64,000 bases of DNA, taken from the NCBI GenBank assembly GCA_024653345.1, contig JANLFV010000003.1, forward strand, positions 116,646-180,645, given 5' to 3'. Source of the DNA: Candidatus Acetothermia bacterium. Its GTDB lineage: Bacteria > Bipolaricaulota > Bipolaricaulia > RBG-16-55-9 > JANLFV01. Under the pieces are notes generated by a model, which searched no databases, was not told where the DNA came from, and saw only the letters and a program-made list of their open reading frames with translations. Made by a program: the position numbers and the translations under genes. Position 1 is the stretch's first letter. The number at the start of each line of letters is the position of its first letter. Below, piece after piece: positions 59,104 to 64,000 of this stretch.

Positions 59104-59622
59104 TTGCTAAGTTATGTGCGACAGGGTTGGCTCAAACACGAAGAGTTCTACACTCTGCTGCCGCCCAGCGGTTACGAGGTGGCAAGCGAGGTGCGAGACA
59201 TTCTCCTGGCAGTGATTTACGAATGGCAGCGTTGCCAGGAGCAAGGCGCGGAATTACAAATCCTTACTGAACAAGTGGCGCTCTCGTCGGACGAAACGCT
59301 GTTGCGCTTGCAGCGGATCGGAGAGCAGCTCATTGAGCGTCTGCCCAACCTGTCCCGTTGGGTGGGCCGACTGCAAACAGCGCGTAGTCCATTCCAAATC
59401 CGCGGAGGTTACCTAAGTGCTGTTGAGCGGGGGGCGATAAGTTTTGATGATTTTCTCTTCCTTGCCCCGTTCGGCGATGCTCAACGCCTTTGGCTCTTGC
59501 GCGACTATCTCCTCGCTTTCTTGTTTGATCGAGCGCGCGAAGCCTTACCGGAAGAGGCAGAAATTGCCGTCGGCATAGAGGCTGATTCACTCGAAGCGGA
59601 GCGATATGGAGGTGATCAGTAA
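59104..59622 (+). CDS. Cas8b1 C-terminal part / possible Cas11-like small subunit
   Basis: 172 residues in the same frame as the preceding cas8 part, from TTG at 59104 (or read through the TGA). The helical sequence (GWLKHEEFYTLLPPSGYEVASEVRD...) matches where the C-terminal helical domain of Cst1 should be. In type I-B systems Cas11 can be produced by internal initiation within the 3' part of cas8, so a separate small protein from here is conceivable. I see no clear ribosome site before the TTG. Its stop TAA overlaps the expected cas7 start. Confidence 0.65.
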   Translation: MLSYVRQGWLKHEEFYTLLPPSGYEVASEVRDILLAVIYEWQRCQEQGAELQILTEQVALSSDETLLRLQRIGEQLIERLPNLSRWVGRLQTARSPFQIRGGYLSAVERGAISFDDFLFLAPFGDAQRLWLLRDYLLAFLFDRAREALPEEAEIAVGIEADSLEAERYGGDQ

Positions 59623-59633
59623 TAGCGTATCCG

Positions 59634-60716
59634 GTGTTGACTGGGGCGGTGCTTGTGGAAGCGAACGGCGCGGCGTTGAACAATGCCGGGCAAGAGCCGG
59701 GGACACGCGTGGAAAACGCTATCGTAGTCAAACAGATCCGTATCGGGCGGTTGCGCTATCCCTATGTGTCAGGGCAGGCATGGCGGCGCTGGTGGCGTGA
59801 GGTACTCTACGCTGACTTTGGCTGGCAACCGAGCGAGGTCACGGTCATTAAGAAGCCTCAACAAGCCTTCACCGTTGGCGACCCAATTCGCTATGAGGAA
59901 GACGACCTGTTCGGCTACATGGTCGCTCGCAAACGTGCCAAGAAGGGCAGGAAGCAGACCGAAGAGGCTGCGGAAGAAGCCGAAGAAGCGCGCGGGACCT
60001 TCCGTCGTATCTCGCCACTCAAGAACAGCCTCTTGATTTCGGTCCTCCCAAACGTCATCGAGCGAGACTTCGGACACTTCACGCGGAACTTACCGCCGGA
60101 GGCTGACCCGCTGCTTTATGAGGCTGAGCACTATACAACCCATTTGCAGGGTGTCTTCACGATTTCTCTAGCAGATGTGGGGTGCTTTGCGATAGGCGAG
60201 ATGCAAGACCTCTCTGACGATATCATCAAGGCTCACGAAGGCGAGCTTCAAGCGAAAAGCGAGCGTCTGTATTCGTTGCCCCCGGACCGGCGCATAAAGC
60301 GGGTTCAGGATGTTCTCAAGGCATTGGCGCGCTTGCGCGGTGGCGCACATCTGGCCCGCAACCTATCTGATGTTGCTCCTGTTGCTGCTCTGGTCGGCTT
60401 TCTTGACGGCGGCAATGCTCCACTCCAGCGTCTGTTTGAACCGGACGAAAACAACGAGAGGGTGAGGTTGAACCTCACACGCCTACGGTCGGTGTTGAGT
60501 GACCATAGAGATCGGCTCCTGACACCTATCAATGGCAAAGCCCTCTACTTCGGTTACCGCCCGACGGTCTTGACGAACGAGACTGATGTGCGCGAGGCAT
60601 TTGAGAACGAGGAGCCATTCAAGACTTGTATCGAGGTTGTGGGCACTCCACAAGAAGCCCTGGAAAAGGCAGCGGGTGTAGTAGCTTCGGTGTTTGAGCA
60701 ACACATCAAACAGTAG
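59634..60716 (+). CDS. cas7: Cas7 (Cst2/DevR) backbone subunit, start codon altered
   Basis: 360 residues from GTG at 59634, the first normal start. Family landmarks: LTGAVLVEANGAALNNAG, VVKQIRIGRLRYPYVSGQAWRRWWRE and a C-terminal GKALYFGYRP. The perfect ribosome site GGAGGTGATC (59608-59617) is spaced for a codon at 59622, which is ATA within TAATA; TAATG would be the normal stop/start overlap. So the native ATG seems to have mutated to ATA, leaving AUA or the GTG 12 bases on. Cas7 coats the crRNA in Cascade. Confidence 0.85.
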   Translation: MLTGAVLVEANGAALNNAGQEPGTRVENAIVVKQIRIGRLRYPYVSGQAWRRWWREVLYADFGWQPSEVTVIKKPQQAFTVGDPIRYEEDDLFGYMVARKRAKKGRKQTEEAAEEAEEARGTFRRISPLKNSLLISVLPNVIERDFGHFTRNLPPEADPLLYEAEHYTTHLQGVFTISLADVGCFAIGEMQDLSDDIIKAHEGELQAKSERLYSLPPDRRIKRVQDVLKALARLRGGAHLARNLSDVAPVAALVGFLDGGNAPLQRLFEPDENNERVRLNLTRLRSVLSDHRDRLLTPINGKALYFGYRPTVLTNETDVREAFENEEPFKTCIEVVGTPQEALEKAAGVVASVFEQHIKQ

Positions 60717-61427
60717 ATGGAAACGGTGCTTGAGGGAGTGCGTGTTGTCTTGACAGCTTACACCGCCTCATTCCGCGTGCCCAGTTTCGTGGGCCACCAG
60801 CTCACACTTCCGGTCCCGCCCCTGTCCACGATCTACGGGTTGCTCTCTGCCGCAGCAGGAAGATGGGTATTGCCTGACGAGGTGACATGGCTGGCGTTTC
60901 GGTGCGAATATGAAGGCAAGGCTATGGATTTGGAGACCATCTATCAGTTTGAGAGAGCTAACGAAGAAGCTCTGCCTATGCCAAAGCCTCTGCCTAAGAC
61001 TCGAACAGTTCTGCAGCGCGAATTCCTAGCGATGCCGCGCTTGACGGTCTATCTGCCACCTGGATGGGAAGCACTGTTCCGCGCACCTCGCTATGCGTTG
61101 CTGCTCGGGCGCACCCAAGATGTAGCGGGAGTGGACTCAATCGCATCGGTGACTTTAGAGCCGGTCAAAGAAGGAGCGGTGAGCGGTGTCTTGCTGCTGC
61201 TGGAGTTGGTCATGCAGAACAATACGCCTGCATGGCTGCATAACTTACCGATAGCCTTCACTGATGAGCCGCGGCGGCGATTGCTGGGCATGGGGATCTT
61301 CGGTGTAGTGGATGCAAGACGCCATTTCGCCCAGTTGCGTGCACCAAATTGGCTCTTTCGGGACACCAGCAACGGCGTCGTCCTGCCGGTTTATCGTCGG
61401 GAGTGGATTGTCGATGTCCTACAGTGA
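60717..61427 (+). CDS. cas5: Cas5 (Cas5t type) Cascade subunit
   Basis: 236 residues, ATG directly after the cas7 stop. It has the Cas5 N-terminal RAMP strand and switch (TASFRVPSFVGHQLTLPVPPLSTIYGLLSAAAG) typical of I-B Cas5t, which caps the 5' handle of the crRNA. The frame is intact, with no lesion seen. Overlaps the cas3 HD start by 14 bases. Confidence 0.88.
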   Translation: METVLEGVRVVLTAYTASFRVPSFVGHQLTLPVPPLSTIYGLLSAAAGRWVLPDEVTWLAFRCEYEGKAMDLETIYQFERANEEALPMPKPLPKTRTVLQREFLAMPRLTVYLPPGWEALFRAPRYALLLGRTQDVAGVDSIASVTLEPVKEGAVSGVLLLLELVMQNNTPAWLHNLPIAFTDEPRRRLLGMGIFGVVDARRHFAQLRAPNWLFRDTSNGVVLPVYRREWIVDVLQ

Positions 61428-62178
61428 GCCATTGGCAAAGCCGGGAGAAGCGCCTACTCCGCTGGCGACGCACCTGGGCCAAGTGGCGGAATATGCTCGC
61501 GCCGCTGCTGAGGCTTGCCGTCCTCACTGGGAACGGGTATTGACCGATGAGTGGGCAGAAATTGTCGAGCAGGCTCTTGTCATTGCCGCGTTGACGCACG
61601 ACCTAGGGAAAGCCGCGGATGGTTTTCAGCGCGCCTTGTGCGATCGCAAATTCCGTTGGGAATTCCGCCACGAGATCTTATCCGCAGCTCTGTTGCTGAC
61701 GGCAGCCCAACCTGATGACGAACTGATGGAACTGGTCATTGCTGCTGTGTTGACGCACCACCGGGACTTAAGCGATCCGCAACTCTGCAAGGATGGAGGC
61801 TGGGTTGCCTTGCCCATGCCCGAGGTTGAACAAGACGCGGTGGCTAAGTTTCAGGCCAAAGCTAGCGAGTTGCGCGCGCATTGGGAGTGGCTTCAGCGAT
61901 TCTGTCATCAACAAACAGCGTTAAACTCCTTCTGTTTGCCTAGTGAACCTGAGGATTTGCTGTTGCCTGCTAGATTCTTGGAGCGTCTGAAGCAAACACT
62001 GCGAGACCAATCGCTCCTCCAAGACGCAAGACAACGGCTCTGTTGCTCACGCGCGGCTGGCTCATGGCCGCCGATCACGCCGTCAGCGCTGGCGTCACTG
62101 AATTCAAGACTGCACTGCCTCTGTTGCTGCCCCTGCCCTCATTGCGTCCGTCATTACGCCCGTTCCAAAGAGTTTTAA
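61414..62178 (+). CDS. cas3: Cas3 HD nuclease part, frameshifted at its end
   Basis: From the ATG at 61414. HD motifs: THLGQVAEYAR, ALTHDLGKAADGFQ, FRHEILSAALL and LTHHRD. Homology stops near 62036. The remaining HD motif, RGWLMAADHAVSAG, is in another frame (from 62043). An extra base at the GG at 62036-62037 would join ARQR to ALLLTRGWLMAAD in one chain. The last ~47 residues of this frame (Cys/Ser/Pro-rich) are out of frame. Cas3 HD nicks and degrades DNA after Cascade binding. Confidence 0.8.
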   Translation: MSYSEPLAKPGEAPTPLATHLGQVAEYARAAAEACRPHWERVLTDEWAEIVEQALVIAALTHDLGKAADGFQRALCDRKFRWEFRHEILSAALLLTAAQPDDELMELVIAAVLTHHRDLSDPQLCKDGGWVALPMPEVEQDAVAKFQAKASELRAHWEWLQRFCHQQTALNSFCLPSEPEDLLLPARFLERLKQTLRDQSLLQDARQRLCCSRAAGSWPPITPSALASLNSRLHCLCCCPCPHCVRHYARSKEF

Positions 62179-63026
62179 GCGAGCACGAAGGTGATGCTTT
62201 CTTGGAAGCACCGACGGGTTCAGGTAAGACCGTCGCGGCGTTATGTTGGGCACTGAACAACCGTCGGCATGGCGAACGGGTTTTCTACCTGTTACCTTAC
62301 CAAGCCAGCATTGAAGCTATGGCGGACACGCTGGAAGAGAGACTCGGTCAGGAGAATGTAGCTGTGCTTCATGCCCGAGCATTGGACTATGCCTTCCGAG
62401 AACACTTCGAGCGAGGAGGCACATACGAGACAGCCCATGCTAGGGCTAAGGCCGAGGTAGACCTCAATCGCCTTGCGCACAAGCCAGTCAAAGTTGCTAC
62501 GCCGTTCCAATTGCTCAAGTGGCTCTTCGGTATCCCGCGCTTTGAGATCGGTCTTAGCGAAATGGTCGGCGGCTTGTTCATCTTTGATGAAATCCATGCC
62601 TACGATGCTCATGTCGTTGCTCTAATTGCGGAGATGGTGCGGGTGCTGAAGCGGCTAGGAGGACATTGTCTGTTTATGAGCGCCACTTTCCCGCCATTCC
62701 TCAAAGCGCTATTGCAGGGAACATTGGAAGCACCAGTGCCAGAATTCACACTCAGAGCAGATGATGAAGACGAATGGACCGATCGCTTCCTCTCTCGAGT
62801 GCGCCACCACTTGCGCTGGCACGATGAACCGTTAGAGGCATTAGTCCCTGCTATCATTCAAGCTGTTGAAGAGAGCCAGCGTGTGCTCGTTGTCGCTAAC
62901 CGCGTAGCACAGGCCCAGGAGATTTATCGCCAGTTGCAGGGATGCTTGAATGGCGTCCATCTCTTGCATAGTCGGTTCACTCGCCGTGACCGCGTGGCGA
63001 AGGAGCAGACAGTCATCAGAGCTTGA
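62043..63026 (+). CDS. Cas3 helicase part, ends at in-frame TGA
   Basis: 327 residues starting at TTG. The first residues (RGWLMAADHAVSAG) are the last HD-domain motif, so this is the continuation of the HD frame rather than an independent gene. Helicase motifs: Walker A EAPTGSGKT, DEIHAYDAH (DExH) and MSATFP. The frame stops at TGA 63024-63026, just before motif V. Confidence 0.8.
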   Translation: MLTRGWLMAADHAVSAGVTEFKTALPLLLPLPSLRPSLRPFQRVLSEHEGDAFLEAPTGSGKTVAALCWALNNRRHGERVFYLLPYQASIEAMADTLEERLGQENVAVLHARALDYAFREHFERGGTYETAHARAKAEVDLNRLAHKPVKVATPFQLLKWLFGIPRFEIGLSEMVGGLFIFDEIHAYDAHVVALIAEMVRVLKRLGGHCLFMSATFPPFLKALLQGTLEAPVPEFTLRADDEDEWTDRFLSRVRHHLRWHDEPLEALVPAIIQAVEESQRVLVVANRVAQAQEIYRQLQGCLNGVHLLHSRFTRRDRVAKEQTVIRA

Positions 63027-63707
<681 letters not shown>

Positions 63708-63817
63708 AGGCACGTCGCAGAATCGTGTGGTGGGCTCCACAGCCAGCTTAATCAACAGTAACATCCCAGCTGCAAGAGCTGTCCAATCATACTGCCCACT
63801 TGAGCGAGGTGAGTTCG

Positions 63818-63928
63818 ATGGCCACCTTGAAGCTGGACCTGCTGACGGAAGTCACTGAGTGGATTAAACTTGAAGCTATGCGGGAGACGCGTTTTGTGAC
63901 CCTCTTCCCAGATCGGGAGGTGGCATAG
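63818..63928 (+). CDS. Short ORF of unknown nature after cas3
   Basis: 36 codons, MATLKLDLLTEVTEWIK and onward to REVA, with GAGGTGA seven bases before the ATG. Amphipathic helix-like. Possibly a remnant of a gene cut by the adjacent element. No family recognised. Confidence 0.35.
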   Translation: MATLKLDLLTEVTEWIKLEAMRETRFVTLFPDREVA

Positions 63929-63945
63929 TCGCGATGAAGATCAAG

Positions 63946-64000
63946 TGTAGTGGACCCCTCGGATTGGACACCTCTGTTAGGGAGGGGTAAGGTCCAAGGA
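63946..64000 (+). mobile_element. Probable left end of an IS3/IS150-like element (partial)
   Basis: TGTAGTGGACCCC followed by GGATTGGACACC resembles the terminal repeat pattern of IS3-family elements (TGTxxTGxCCCC...GTTGGACA), and the window ends in AAGGTCCAAGGA, as if just before an orfA start codon. The rest lies outside the window, so this is a resemblance only. Confidence 0.4.

Overview
The window is GC-rich, densely coded bacterial DNA. recR, dnaX, ebfC, clpC, greA, lysS, rnpA, rpsO-pnp and topA are all bacterial genes, and the three tRNA genes encode their own CCA ends. The lifestyle looks strictly anaerobic: there is a 2-hydroxyacyl-CoA dehydratase/activase-type system and a membrane-bound [NiFe] hydrogenase coupled to an Mrp antiporter, and I saw no respiratory oxidase. 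A secreted protein ending in a beta-rich C-terminus with a terminal Phe hints at an outer membrane. I cannot place the phylum; an uncultured anaerobic lineage such as Bipolaricaulota/Acetothermia is only a guess. Promoters are readable: many operons start with a TTGACA-like box, a 16-18 base spacer and a TATAAT-like box, and two genes (uppP, topA) look leaderless.

Layout. (1) 1-4.3 kb, minus strand: an acyl-CoA operon (SDR dehydrogenase, acyl-CoA ligase, alpha/beta hydrolase, KAS III-like protein, then the start of a second ligase). (2) 4.3-6.8 kb: dnaX-ebfC-recR. (3) 7.2-16.3 kb, minus strand: a probable 8-gene operon joining a two-part activase/dehydratase-like system, a PAP2 phosphatase, two thiolase homologues without the canonical Cys and His, two DUF35 partners and a MeaB-type GTPase. 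(4) 16.3-24.8 kb: two GT4 glycosyltransferases, lysS, greA, rnpA, uppP, clpC with a CIRCE-like operator, a small acidic protein, and tRNA-Val, tRNA-Asp and tRNA-Phe. (5) 25.4-38.1 kb: a HycI-type protease, an Mvh-like small subunit, an Mvh-like large subunit with no cysteine at all, then a 13-gene group 4 [NiFe] hydrogenase-Mrp operon containing a [2Fe-2S]/[4Fe-4S]/NuoC fusion protein. (6) 38.1-48.8 kb, minus strand: topA, a 1725-residue Ig-like plus thrombospondin-type-3 repeat surface protein, a secreted beta-rich protein behind a long leader resembling a c-di-GMP-I riboswitch with a terminator, a trypsin-like lipoprotein and a small membrane protein. (7) 49.0-54.7 kb: an MTA/SAH deaminase, rpsO, a PNPase with two S1 domains, an M16 peptidase and a frameshifted HIT protein. 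(8) 54.8-64 kb: a type I-B (Cst1/Cst2/Cas5t) CRISPR-Cas effector operon split by a toxin-antitoxin island. Its cas6, cas8, cas7 and cas3 genes all carry disruptions. No CRISPR array or cas1/cas2/cas4 lies in the window, and a probable IS end sits at the right edge.

The hydrogenase locus is the best candidate for an undescribed system. A catalytically competent group 4 hydrogenase with a complete Mrp module has an added Fe-S input arm, and beside it lies a group-3-like hydrogenase pair whose large subunit has lost every Ni ligand. The second candidate is the thiolase/DUF35/activase operon. The clustering of lesions in the last 10 kb suggests either a decaying CRISPR locus or poorer sequence quality there.
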